Of a stretch of 64,000 bases of DNA, positions 35,020-44,942 are shown piece after piece (within the stretch, counting starts at the first letter, position 1; the number at the start of each line of letters is the position of its first letter). Both the position numbers and the translations under genes were made by a program. Origin of the DNA: Carettochelys insculpta (taxonomy: Eukaryota; Chordata; Testudines; Carettochelyidae); assembly GCF_033958435.1 (NCBI RefSeq), contig NC_134137.1:156389001-156453000 (forward strand). Reading direction: 5' to 3'. The notes beneath the pieces are model-generated. The model made no database searches, was not told the origin of the DNA, and saw only the letters and a list, made by a program, of their open reading frames with translations.

Positions 35020-36625
35020 GAAAGCAGAAGTGAATTCAATATTTTTTATCCAGCCAACTAGACCTGACACCATACTTGAAATAAGTTACCTGAGGGATGG
35101 AAAGTGTTGCCTTCTCAATCTCTCTTTCTAAAGGGAAAGACAACGCTGGCATTTCCCATAACCAAAAACACCTCATACGTTATCTGTGTAGGAAAAGAGA
35201 GGCATACATGCACAACTGTAATTTTAAAAATAGAAATATTTTACACTGACATTTTCAAGCTTGTTTTATTTTAAATGTTAATTCGGCAAGAATAACAGCT
35301 TCAAGACCTCTAGAGCTAATACATATCCTCTTGTCCTTAAACAAACACACACACAAAAAAAAAAACCACCACACACAAAACCAAAGCAGAATGTTCAATC
35401 TACTAAATCTTTTTGGTCATGCAACAGTTTGCTCACCATCCTTCTGGTGGAGGTTTGACTACCAACTACACTAATCTTGTGACAAAAGGTTTGTGTTCTA
35501 CATCACACGCGTAAATTACAGATAAAATCTGCTGCTAGAAGCAATTAGTTCTACCAAGACTGTGGGCAGGAAATGACTGTGTAAAAATCAAGGGATTAAA
35601 AAAAAAACAGAAGTTCAACATGTGATATGAATCTAACCAATGACAAATAATTTCTGGTTTAGCTGCCCTAACTGTAATAAACTAATTCTTAAACAAGTGC
35701 TTTAATTTAGTGTAATAATTTAATTGGAAACAAACCATACACATTTTACCTTGACTTAAGTGTTTCTGACAGATACTGTCAAGTCTTTCTTGCCCTACAG
35801 TAAAGCTACAACAAAATATCATGCTAATATTATATAAGCCAAGATCAGACAGTCTCCTTAGAAAGGAAAAAAAAAACAACCCTCTATATATGTTGAGTTT
35901 TAAAAACAATATCCCATACACTATAAATCTAGAAAGACAAACATTTGGCAACTTCTTCTGAAATAAGAAACTTTTAAAAATATGCATGCATCTGTGGTAA
36001 TCAAAAGGCTGCTAAAATATACTTTGAATCTTCCAAAATTTGGAAATATCACATGCATTCTGAGAAATGAAGGACATACTGGAAAGGCATACATTCAAGA
36101 AGCAACAAACCTCAACAGCCAGAAAAGCTTTTTCAGAGGGTTTAAAATAAATAAATAAATAAATAAAAAAATCCTAGTGTAGTGTGTGCCCTAAGCCCCT
36201 TTGAACCAGTAATGAATGTAAATAACCAGAAGAAAAATGTGACTAAAATTTTAAAGCATATATATGCCTGTGCTAGTTATACTTTTAATATAGTCTGTGA
36301 AGAGAGCTCAAGAGTAGCAGCGACTTTAAAATTAATTACTTTAAAATTCAATCTGAGACTGAACACAGACAACCTAACAAGCGGCTGTTTTCAGTGAAAA
36401 GCAACAGGAAAATAATATGCTGTTCAAAGTGGACAAACAGATTGGAATTATCAGTGCTTTTGAGACTAAACCACTGGAACTCAAATGAAAAGTAATGAGT
36501 CGCCACAGTAAACACCTCAATTTTCTGGAGTGAATTTCATAAGCCATTTTACAATTAAAGCTTTCACTTCAAATCCCAGATTTGCTGATTATCATCACTT
36601 GGAACTATTGGGCAGTAGACCCTCA
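35020..36625. other. APOO intron 1, no feature recognised
   Basis: AT-rich; an (AAAT)n run at about 36150-36168. Nothing else to report. Confidence 0.4.
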
Positions 36626-37011
36626 GGCTGTTTCTACACTTGCATTCTTCTTTCGGAAGAGGATTGCAAATGAGGCACCGATTTACATATCTCGTGCTTC
36701 ATTTGCATGATTTCTTTTCGGAAGAGATTCTTTTGAAAGAAAAAAAGCAGCAGTAATGGGCTCTTTGGAAAATAAATCCCATCTCCAAAAGAACCCTTCT
36801 TCCTATTTTGTTTCAGAAAGAAGGGCTCTTTCAAAGATGGGATTCATTTTGAAAGAGCCCCATCCACACTGCTTTTTCTCCTCTCAAAAGAATCTTTTCT
36901 GCAAAGAGATTATGCAAATCAAGGATATGTAATTCAGTGCCTCATTTGCATTTTCTATGTCCCTTATTTACATTCCTCTTTCAAAAGAAGAATACACGTG
37001 TAGACACAGCC
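36626..37011. mobile_element. Palindromic Harbinger MITE with TCA target duplication
   Basis: Termini GGCTGTTTCTACACTTGC and, inverted, ACGTGTAGACACAGCC. TCA on both sides (36623-36625, 37012-37014). Same family as 22846-23147 and 29537-29933, with TTTGCAT and AAGAAGGG palindromic blocks. Confidence 0.85.
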
Positions 37012-37017
37012 TCAGAG

Positions 37018-37310
37018 TTATAAATAACTTGGGAATGTAGGCTGTTCATAATTCTGTAATTTTTTAACTCAAACAAAAGATTGTTCTTTAAAAAGTTTAC
37101 AGCAGAAAATTGACTTAATACTGCTCTGAAACTTTGCTATGCAGAAGCTTTTTTAAGTAGCTTATGATAAACACAGTAATGTATTTGCTTTTGGAAGGCT
37201 GGATCTCTTCTGCCATCTGCCTGAATAGTTTCAATTCCAACCAAGGCATTTGGTTGAACAGTCAGTTTGCAACTCTGGTGTTCGTAATGTGGAGGTTCTA
37301 ATGCAGTGAA
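37018..37310 (+). mobile_element. Decayed mariner-like MITE
   Basis: Matches the element at 49171-49552 in order: GATTGTTCTTT, GACTTAATAC, GAAACTTTGCTATGCAGAAG, and the end GTGTTCGTAATGTGGAGGTTCTA. More diverged, left end lost. Confidence 0.6.
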
Positions 37311-37494
37311 AAATACGAACAATCTTACACGGAAATCAGTGCAAGTCATCCATTAAAATGACTTAAAATTCACAAGTCTCCATTTAACTTTTTGTGAACA
37401 CAGCTGGCCAGGAATTTTGTGATAAACTGGGTTGTCAAAAAATGCCACTTTATCAAAACCAAAATGTTTTGGGAAAAAGTATCTGCTCCACAAA

Positions 37495-37640
37495 CACACA
37501 GAAATATAGGGCTAGAAGGGGATCTGGTAAGGTCATAGAGTCCAAATCCCTTGTCAAACCTGTTCTTTAAAACCTTCACTGCCTAGGGTTCCACAGCCTG
37601 CTTTAGTAAAGCTGATCTATTTCTTAACTGTCCTTATCCA
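37495..37640 (-). mobile_element. CR1 fragment
   Basis: GGGCTAGAAGGGGATCTGGT and GTCATAGAGTCCAAATCCC, TTCTTTAAAACCTTCACTGC follow the CR1 3' region in minus orientation. Short and diverged. Confidence 0.6.
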
Positions 37641-38290
37641 GGTTGAAACTCTCTTGTCCAGCAACATCCCTTGTCAGGCAGGATCACAGGTGTTGCTGCC
37701 AAAGAGCACATGGATAAGAAAGCTCCACCTGCTGGGATGTAGAGGAGCCCTGCTAGTGGCAGGGAGCCCTTCTGGCAGCCCACTCAGGGGAGCCCCAGGG
37801 ATAGTAAGTCAGGTCAGGGAGCCCCACTATGGGGAGCTGAGCTCCAGTCAGAAGCCTGGTGGTGGGGAGCTAGTGGGGAGCCTGGATAGGGCATAGAGCC
37901 CTGCCGCTGCAGGGACCCTGGCTGGGGCCAAGGAAGCTCCATTACAGGGACTCGGACGGGGAACAGAGCCCTGCTGGCAGCCCTGCAGCTGCAGGGACCT
38001 CAGCCAGGCGGGGGGGCGGGGGAGGAGCCCTGCAGGATTGCCTGTCACCCCCTGTGGCCCCTCCCCCCCAAAAGGCAACCTGGGCACAGGCAGCCTGCGA
38101 CAGCCATGAGGGAAGTCCAGCCAGCAGGCTGGCACACACACTGCACAGGGCAGCCAGGAGGCCTGACCGTTCCTTGACAAACAAATCCCCTTGTTTGGGA
38201 CCACTCAGGTCCTGAGGGTGCCATATGAGGAAGGTACAACCAGTAGTCTGTAAGAGTGCTCCTAATAACTCTAACTTTATCTAGCTGCAA
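37641..38290. mobile_element. GC-rich DNA-transposon-like repeat
   Basis: The left edge AGGTTGAAACTCTCTTGTCC resembles the CAGGTTGAACC termini of the elements at 2656 and 20478. The interior (37720-38130) is repetitive GC-rich sequence with multiple GGGAGCCC(C) blocks. The chance frames in it are not genes. Right end uncertain. Confidence 0.4.
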
Positions 38291-38772
38291 AGAAAGCTGA
38301 TGTCTTGCCTGTGCTGAGAGGACATGAAAAGCAACTGATTGCCATCCTTTTTATAACAATCTTCTCTATATTTCAAGACTCAATTCCCATCTTTGAGAAT
38401 CTCTTTTTTTCCCAGACCAAACAAACCCAATTTTTTCCAAGAGCCAAGTCTCCGCTACAAGTTTGGTTGGCATAGCTATGCCACTGTTGGATGTTTAAAG
38501 AAACAGTCTCTCTGTCAACCACATCACCACACGGAACCCAAAGAGGCTGGCTGTTGGGGTCAAGGCGTGCATCTTTATGTGCCATGCCCCTTGGGGGGAG
38601 GGTATCTTCATGCACTCTTCTCACAGCCAGTACAATCCTCACAGCTCCCACTGGCCTAAAATTGACCACTGGGGGTTGTTTGAGCGATGCTTGTGGGCTC
38701 ATACAGAATGTAAAGACCCCTCTCCAGGGAGCACGCTGCACAGTGATGCACATGCTGGCCCCAGCAGACAAC

Positions 38773-39181
38773 AGCTACATCTACACTAGCCCCAAACTTC
38801 GAAATGGCCACACAAATGGCCATTTCGAAGTTTACTAACGAAGCGCTGAAATGCATATTCAGCACTTCATTAGCATGCAGGCGGCCGTGGCGCTTCGAAA
38901 TCGATGTGGCTCGCCCTGACAGGGCTCCTTTTCGAAAGGACCCCGCCTACTTCGAAGTCCCCTTATTCCCATGAGCAGACAGGAATAAGGGGACTTCGAA
39001 GTAGGCGGGGTCCTTTCAAAAAGGAGCACTGTCTGGACGAGCTGCACGGCGGTGAGCCACATCAATTTCGAAGTGCCACGGCCGCCCGCATGCCAATGAA
39101 GCGCTGAATATGCATTTCAGAGCTTCATTAGTAAACTTCGAAATGGCCATTTCGAAGTTTGGGGCTAGTGTAGACATGGCC
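38773..39181. mobile_element. Fold-back Harbinger MITE, almost perfect 410-bp palindrome
   Basis: Left end CTACATCTACACTAGCCCCA and right end, inverted, GGCCATGTCTACACTAGCCC. The whole unit is one inverted repeat with arms of about 200 bp meeting near 38974 (AAGTCCCCTTATTCC…GGAATAAGGGGACTT). Arm differences are few. No obvious 3-bp duplication survives. Confidence 0.85.
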
Positions 39182-39224
39182 AGCCACAGCAGGCACAGAG
39201 CCTGCCTGAGAGTACTGTTAGGTC

Positions 39225-39500
39225 ACCTACAGCAAGCACCCTCCCACCAAAGCCTGCACCTGGCACTCTACCTCCTCCCACATCCCAACTTCCTGCCTCA
39301 CTAAGGTCACAACCCAAACCCATTGCACCCTCTTCTGTACTCCTGGCCAAAGCCACAACTCCCTCCCAAACGCTGCTTCCCCTCCTATACCCCTCACCCA
39401 AGTCAAAATCCTCACCTGAACCCAAACCCTCTCCCAGACCCTGCACACCAAATCTCCTAGGCAGAGCTCCCTCCTATACCCAAATTCCATCCAAGACCCT
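39225..39500 (-). mobile_element. CT-rich repeat, hAT-like
   Basis: Reiterated CCC(A)AACC…CTCCC blocks read on the minus strand like the G-rich repeats at 63070-63415. Family tentative. Confidence 0.35.
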
Positions 39501-40027
39501 GCACTTCCTCCATTAATATCATCAAGAAGCACACCCCTTGACCATTTACCAAATTCTTGGAGCAGGACGGCCATAAAAATTATTGCCCACCCAACCTCTG
39601 CCGTATACGTAGGCCGGATCAACTGTTACTCATCGGTCTTATTTTCGAAAACTTACACAACTTTTACTGCATTCTTTCTTGCAGATCCCTGCCTAGATTT
39701 TTTCCAGCTTGTCAGAAGACCCAGGTCTCCCAGTGTCTACAGCTCTGGGGCAATCTTGGCATGCTGCAGTGCCTCAGGGTTGGGGACACTGGAACTTTTA
39801 GGATCCCTGCAGCAGAACTGTGATGTCTGGCTCCAAAGTAAGAAATCTGGTAGCCCTGAGAAATTCTGCTCTGAGTTTTCTGTCAGGAGTTCAGAAGCCC
39901 TCAGAGCCACAGCTAATCTGGAAGCCTCGTAGCTGGGACATCCAAGGTACCCACACTCAGCTTCTTTAGGAGGAAAAAAAATTAAATTATTTTCAACATG
40001 GTTTAAGATTCTCCCCTTCTGTGAAAA

Positions 40028-40281
40028 AGAACAAAAAGTCCTGTGGCACTTTATAGACTAACAGATATTTTGGAGCATAAGCTTTCCTGGAAAAAGACCC
40101 ACTTTGTCAGATGCATGAGTGAAGGGGGAGGGGTCAGAGGCTCTGAACTCCCCCTCCACTCATGCATCCGATGAAGTGGGTCTTTGCCGAGGAAAGTTTA
40201 TGCTCCAAAATATCTGTTAGTCTATAAGGTGCCACAGGACTTGTTGTTGTTTTTGAAATTAACTCTGCTATCCCTCTGACT
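40028..40281. mobile_element. Penelope-like composite: two inverted tails, 12-bp target duplication
   Basis: CTTCTGTGAAAA stands on both sides (40016-40027, 40282-40293). Between them, two copies of a Penelope-like 3' tail (TGGCACTTTATAGACTAACA; GTTAGTCTATAAGGTGCCAC) face each other head to head, meeting at TCAGAGGCTCTGA (about 40136-40148). Arms are about 120 bp. No coding sequence. Lies in APOO intron 1. Confidence 0.85.
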
Positions 40282-40899
40282 CTTCTGTGAAAAGCGTCAA
40301 AACTGTGACATTTCCCTCCGAAAGAAAGTTCTGTTTTTCAGTCCATTCCTACTACTTGTCAATAGATGGCACTAGAGACCACTGCTGCCACATTGAAAAA
40401 ATGTATTACACATTTTAAGGACAACATTTACAAGTGTGGTTTCTGTATCGATTTCACTTAAGATTGTAGATTGCTAAATGAACTTGAAAATGCAAGTCAT
40501 ATTACATCTTAAGTCTGTAATTGTTAATTATTAAGAACACTGACAATCAGCTCAGCAATACAAAATAAATTTTCTTATTGGCTTTAGTTACAAAATAAAT
40601 CCATTAAGAAAATGAATTTTTAAGTCAAGTCATTGATTATTAGCTACAATTCAACCCCATACTGGAGGTTATAGGGTACAGGCATTGTGATTTTTTTATG
40701 TCTTATCACCTATTTCTTTCCTAAGCGTTGGCATTTGATTAGTTTAAAAAAAAAATGAAAAACCACACATCTGTTACTGTAGGACTTTTCAGAGAGCTAT
40801 CCATTGCTTTCTTGAGGGATGACAGCTTATTTTGATTCTATCATTTTGTATGCACAGGGAGTAGATTCTGACTTGCATTTTTATGCATTGACAAACGTT

Positions 40900-41440
40900 G
40901 AATTTCATCTGACATTTGTTGTCCAGTGGCTGAGTTGTAGCTTTTTCTCATAACTCTTTGCAGTCTGCTCCAGATGTACACAGTAATATTTCATCATTTA
41001 TAAATTTTGCTATCCCACTGTTTTCCTCTTTTTCCCTGATCATTAATGATTACATGGAACCCCCCCGGAATAAACACAGACTCCTGGTGGACACCATTAT
41101 TTATCTGGCTGTAATCTGAACACTGACCATTTATTCATACTCTTTGTTTCCCATCTTTTAATCAGTTATTACTCCATGAAAAACCCTTTCTTATGATGGT
41201 TTACTTAGCGAAAAAGCTTTTGATGAAGAACCTTGTCAAGACCTTTCTGAAAGTCTAAATACACCATACCTGCTGAATGACCCCTATCCTTATGTTTGCT
41301 GACCACCCTCAAAGAATTCTAGTAGCTCGATGAAACACAATTTCCCTTCACAACAGTGACGTGAGTACTTTCCCAACAAATCATACACATCTATGTCTCT
41401 GATAATTCTGTTCTTTAGTTTCAGCCAGTTAGCCTCACAG
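40900..41440 (-). mobile_element. CR1 LINE internal fragment (reverse transcriptase)
   Basis: The minus strand encodes LKNRIIRDIDVYDLLGKYSR then CFIELLEFFEGG (41430-41300), the CR1 RT segment where functional copies have H.LLG..QHGF.…LLEFFE. Beyond it, decayed …YGVFRLSERS-like sequence and LINE sequence to about 40900. Stops and a lost motif make it a remnant. It ends about 250 bp from the CpG island. Confidence 0.7.
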
Positions 41441-42097
41441 GCTGTTTCCAAGCCTGTGCTGGAGCATAAATAGATGTTCTGAAGTCGGTCTACCAATGGT
41501 GGGACCAGGTCTCACAGCCATACCATGCTAATGATTCTCTCCTGCTTGTAGCACTACACAGGCGCATCCTCGGCGCCAACCTAAGACTCTGACTCAATCA
41601 ATAGGCTGCAGCGAACGGCAGAATTGATCCTCGGATCAGATAACAAAGGCTACAAGTTACCAGATTCCCACCGTTAAAGAATGTCTCTTGTCAAGCTTTA
41701 TCCTGCAGCACCCTCTGTTGTCAGGCTGCGCGGGAACAGCGCTTTCACGCCGACTCACACCCGTGCACCGACGGGACGGGGGTCTCAAGTGACATGCAGC
41801 GAGCAACAGGCACCAGAACTCGGGCACGAAACCCCTGACGCAGCAGCCGCCCAGCAGGGGAGCAAACGCTCCCCGCGGGAGACTGGGGCGGGTTTGTAAC
41901 TAGGCCCCGGGCCGAGGTCGGCAGTCCACAACCGTCACCCCGCAGCCCTGCCAGGGCGCCGACCGCAGCCCTCCCGCGAGCCCCGGCACTAACGCGCGAG
42001 GCAGGAGGCGCCCGCCAGCCCCGGGGACCGCAGGGTGAGCAGCGGACGCGTCAGCGGACTCACGCCCCGCACGGGACTCTCTCGCGCTCTCTCTCAC

Positions 42098-42106
42098 CTT
42101 GAACAT
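42098..42106 (-). CDS. APOO: APOO (MIC26) coding exon 1: start codon and two further codons
   Basis: APOO/MIC26 is a small protein of the mitochondrial inner membrane and part of the MICOS complex that shapes cristae junctions. The minus strand reads ATG TTC AAG followed by GTGAGA, a good splice donor, inside the CpG island. Human APOO starts with the same residues MFK, and the next exon (25694-25584) continues in phase 0 with VMRLG. Such a short exon would not be credible alone; the match of position, phase and the downstream exons supports it. The 5' UTR lies between 42107 and the shared promoter. The gene runs left out of the window. Confidence 0.85.
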
Positions 42107-42139
42107 CTCTGCACCCCTCCCGACCACGTCGCTGCGCAA

Positions 42140-42147
42140 TGACGTCA
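42140..42147. promoter_or_regulatory. Palindromic cAMP response element
   Basis: A perfect TGACGTCA (CREB/ATF full site) lies 33 bp upstream of the APOO start codon and about 130 bp upstream of the CXorf58 start codon. Being palindromic, it could serve either gene. CRE full sites close to CpG-island start sites are often functional; occupancy is unknown. Confidence 0.55.
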
Positions 42148-42156
42148 GGGCAACCC

Positions 42157-42168
42157 AGCGCACGCGCC
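42157..42168. promoter_or_regulatory. NRF1-like binding site
   Basis: AGCGCACGCGCC contains the ten-base core GCGCACGCGC of the NRF1 consensus (YGCGCAYGCGCR). It lies about 50 bp upstream of the APOO ATG. NRF1 is an established activator of nuclear genes for mitochondrial proteins, which fits APOO. Binding is inferred from sequence only. Confidence 0.55.
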
Positions 42169-42236
42169 GCTACGGGGCGGCCGCCGGAGAAAAGCGGCGG
42201 GGGGGTGGGGTGGGGCGGAAGGCGTGGCGCGTCCCG

Positions 42237-42249
42237 GTCGCTAGGCAAC
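42237..42249. promoter_or_regulatory. RFX X-box-like site near the CXorf58 start
   Basis: GTCGCTAGGCAAC fits the two half-sites of the RFX X-box (GTHNYY, then RRNAAC) with a one-base spacer. It lies 30 bp before the proposed CXorf58 ATG. RFX factors drive ciliary and testis genes. The placement suggests, but does not prove, a ciliary expression programme for CXorf58. Confidence 0.5.
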
Positions 42250-42278
42250 AGGGACTCCGGGGGAGTCGCCGGAGGGGG

Positions 42279-42328
42279 ATGCTGAGTGGAGCCGCGCGCC
42301 GGGCGGGGGCGGGGCGTGCCTCGCAGCG
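42279..42328 (+). CDS. CXorf58: CXorf58 orthologue, probable first coding exon
   Basis: ATG at 42279 opens 16 codons (MLSGAARRAGAGRASQ) plus two bases of a seventeenth, then a strong donor CG|GTGAGC. The two leftover bases CG join the single leading G of the exon at 42899 to make Arg, so the phase is exact. The peptide is basic and low in complexity and shows no clear match to the human N-terminus, which is poorly conserved. I chose this start because it is the ATG in the CpG island with a matching donor; another 5' exon remains possible. Confidence 0.6.
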
Positions 42329-42898
42329 GTGAGCAGCCGCCCCTCCCTCCCCCTCTTACCGTGCCGGCCTCGCGCGGGGTCCGGGCGGCGCTGCCCGCAG
42401 GCGGGAGGCGGTAGCGGCGCGGAGACAGCCGCGGGGGCGCGCGGGCAGGGGCTCGGAAATAGCGACTTCACCAGGCCTCTTCACCCCTCCCACCTCCTCG
42501 CTTGTGTCCGTGTGTCCATCCCCAGCCCGGCTTCGCTCCCCCAAAGGGAGTCGCTGTCCCCGTCCGGCTGCTGCGTACTAGGCCGGGGTGTCCATCTCTT
42601 CCAGAGGCGCCTCCTCCTAGTGCTCGCCTGAGCCCCGCTCCCCGCGTCCTGGCTCCCACTCTTGGGCTGGCTTCTGCGCTCTCTGCGCATGGTCTGCTGT
42701 CAGAGGGGCCGCTTGCCCTGCTGTCTCTTGCCAGCCGAGCAAGTCGGCAAGAGAACTGGACAAGTGCCCACTTGTGAAGATGGGGGGAAAAAAAGGAGGG
42801 ACAGCTGGGACGGGGCTTAAACCAAGAGATTGCCTTGGCATGGTCACCCTTCCGTGAATGCAAGGGCTGGCGCTGATCTCGTGTCTACTGGTTGACAG

Positions 42899-42998
42899 GG
42901 AAGAAGAAGAGCTGGCAGCTAAAACTCTCCAGCGAGCTTGGTGGAGTTTCATCAACAGGAGGCTGTTCCGGCTGCTAACACACACCATCCGGGCTGCG
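42899..42998 (+). CDS. CXorf58: CXorf58 orthologue, exon 2 (IQ-like helix)
   Basis: The exon follows acceptor GTTGACAG and ends at GCG|GTATGC. After the split Arg codon it reads EEEELAAKTLQRAWWSF and then INRRLFRLLTHTIRAA. This matches the human stretch with QRAW, the basic-hydrophobic IQ-like pattern, FRLL.H.I.AA and the same phase-0 end. CXorf58 has no assigned biochemical role that I know of; the IQ-like segment could bind calmodulin-family light chains, which is inference. Intron 1 is 570 bp and inside the CpG island; intron 2 (42999-48793) carries two Penelope-like composites. Confidence 0.9.
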
Positions 42999-43332
42999 GT
43001 ATGCTCTTCTGGAAAAATCCTGCCCATCCTACTTGTCAACTAGCCAGGGCATTACTACAGGGAGAAAATTACCAGCATAAATCTATCAGTGCCATGAATA
43101 CTGCTGCATTTATACCATTCCAACTCCCTAAGGGGACTCTCTTCCTCTGAAATGAGCTCAAAAAGCCCTATAAACTAAATTGTGGGAGAAAAGACTCTCA
43201 AAGACTTACACTGGCATAACTTGTGGTATATTAATAGTTATGTTGGTAAATTCCTTAGCAGTGTATTAAACAACCGTAGCTTATCTTCTCCAGGGTAGTG
43301 CAGTTAGCATAAAAGTCACACTTGTGCAAATA

Positions 43333-44056
43333 AAATAAAGCAGCAGAAATGTAGCACTTTACAGACTAACAAAATTATATATTTGTGATGAGCTTTTGTG
43401 GGACAGACCCACTTCATCAGATCAATCTCATTTCCAATACAGACTGACATTTATAAGTACAGTTGCCATAATGTGCCAACAATAACCTGCCAATATGTAC
43501 AGTGGACAGACTGGGCAAAACCTTCAAGAAAGAATAAATGCACACAGAACAGACATCAAGAAACTCAATGCATATAAGCCGGTCAGTGAACACTTCAATG
43601 AAGTAGGCCCTCCTGTTAAAGACCTGAGAATTTGTGTCATAGAGCATAAAGAATTCAGAAACAGATCAGAGTGAGAAATTTGTGAGTTGGAATTCATATT
43701 CAGATTCAACACATTAACACGTGGTATGAACAGAGACATCAGTTACCTCACACATTACAAGGACTGCTTCCCGTCCTTTGATGCTCACAATTATTTCAGA
43801 CAGGACAATTAACATCCCCCCAACCCCTCACTCCCCTTCTTCAATCCTATTTGATTTGTTAGTTTTTATTGCAATATTTTTTTCTTGGTCCTCTGTACTT
43901 ATAAATTTCAATCTGTATTGGAAATGAGATGGATCTGATGAAGTGGGATTTCCCATGAAAGCTCATCACCGACTAAAACATTTGTTAGTCTTTAAAGTGC
44001 TACATTTCTACTGCTTTGTTTTGTTGGAGAACAGACTAACATGGCTACCTCTCTGT
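43333..44056. mobile_element. Penelope-like composite (second family), head-to-head, 14-bp target duplication
   Basis: CACTTGTGCAAATA occurs on both sides (43319-43332, 44057-44070). The left part (43333 to about 43466) is an inverted 3' tail; the right part (about 43470-44056) is a longer plus-strand copy with the end of the ORF and its tail. The two tails are reverse complements (e.g. TGATGAGCTTTTGTGGGACA against …CATGAAAGCTCATCA). It sits in CXorf58 intron 2. Confidence 0.85.
43471..43820 (+). pseudogene. GIY-YIG endonuclease end of a Penelope-like ORF
   Basis: One frame reads IMCQQ, stop, PANMYSGQTGQNLQERINAH, TDIKKLNAYKPVSEHFNEVG and after another stop EICELEFIFRFNTLTRGMNR to the end of the ORF. 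This corresponds to residues about 601 to the end of the protein at 44943-47105: the …YSGQT block, the Arg-rich helix and EHF of the GIY-YIG domain are recognisable. Two stops make it inactive. Confidence 0.8.
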
Positions 44057-44942
44057 CACTTGTGCAAATAGTCAACACAAAGTCTATGCACCCTTTAAAA
44101 CATATTTAATCCATCAGAAGTGTTTTGGTCCTCTTCTGAGGAATGCACAACTGTTTTGCTCTAAACTTCAGATAGTCTCTGTTGATCTGTCAAGGCACAG
44201 GATGATCATTTTTGGAGGAAACGTGCTGTGAATACTTAAGAAAGTATCCTACAGTTCTTAAGAAGCTGCTGGTTTTGAATGCTTCCAGTTTCTTAAATAA
44301 GGATCCAACATATCTTATATGCAGGTTTTTCTCAAAGAGGAACCAGCCTGAAATATCACTGCGCCATTGTCTAATTAGACATACCAAATATAAAAAGTTG
44401 GTTGTTATAACCTCTTTTCCGGGCTCATAATTCATGGCTCCATTTTATCACATAAACATATCAGAAGAATAATTACATATGCTCAGGAAGATTCCCTTTT
44501 CTCTGCCAAAGGCAAGATGGACTCCTGACTGATGATCTATTCCTTCTGAAGAGGAAAGTAGTATTTCCTGCAGAAGTACCAGTACCCAAGCCCAGATTAA
44601 CCAGTAGGGCTAAACATTTTGACTTTGAGATCTTGAATTCCAATGGAGCCCTACGTTAGAATGATGAAACACCTCAGTTGTAGCTTTTGGAGTTACAGAA
44701 TCAGCTATGCAGGCAGACAGACACACAGGCTAGCTTGGTGTCAAGTATCGGAGGGGTAGCCGTGTTAGTCTGGATCTGTACCAGCAACGAAGGGTCCTGT
44801 GGCACCTTACAGACTAACAGAAAAGTTTTGAGCATGAGCTTGCGTGAGCACAGACTCACTTCATCAGATGCTGGTCTTGGAAATCTGCAGGGCCAGGTAT
44901 AAATAAGCCAGAGCAAGGGTGGGGATAACGAAGTTAGCTCAG

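Larger units (their letters stand above)
41700..42690. promoter_or_regulatory. CpG-island bidirectional promoter of APOO and CXorf58
   Basis: A CpG-rich stretch, in contrast to the AT-rich introns, spans the two start codons, which diverge and lie 172 bp apart (42106 minus, 42279 plus). No TATA box is evident between them, as usual for CpG-island promoters. The interval holds an NRF1-like site, a palindromic CRE and an X-box-like site (separate entries) plus G-rich SP1-type runs around 42200. Human APOO and CXorf58 are also head to head. Transcription start sites cannot be placed from sequence alone. Confidence 0.85.

Noticed and set aside
42779..42838. Alternative CXorf58 start at the ATG of GAAGATGGGGGG
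   Set aside because: That frame ends at TGA before exon 2 and has no convincing donor in phase with 42899.
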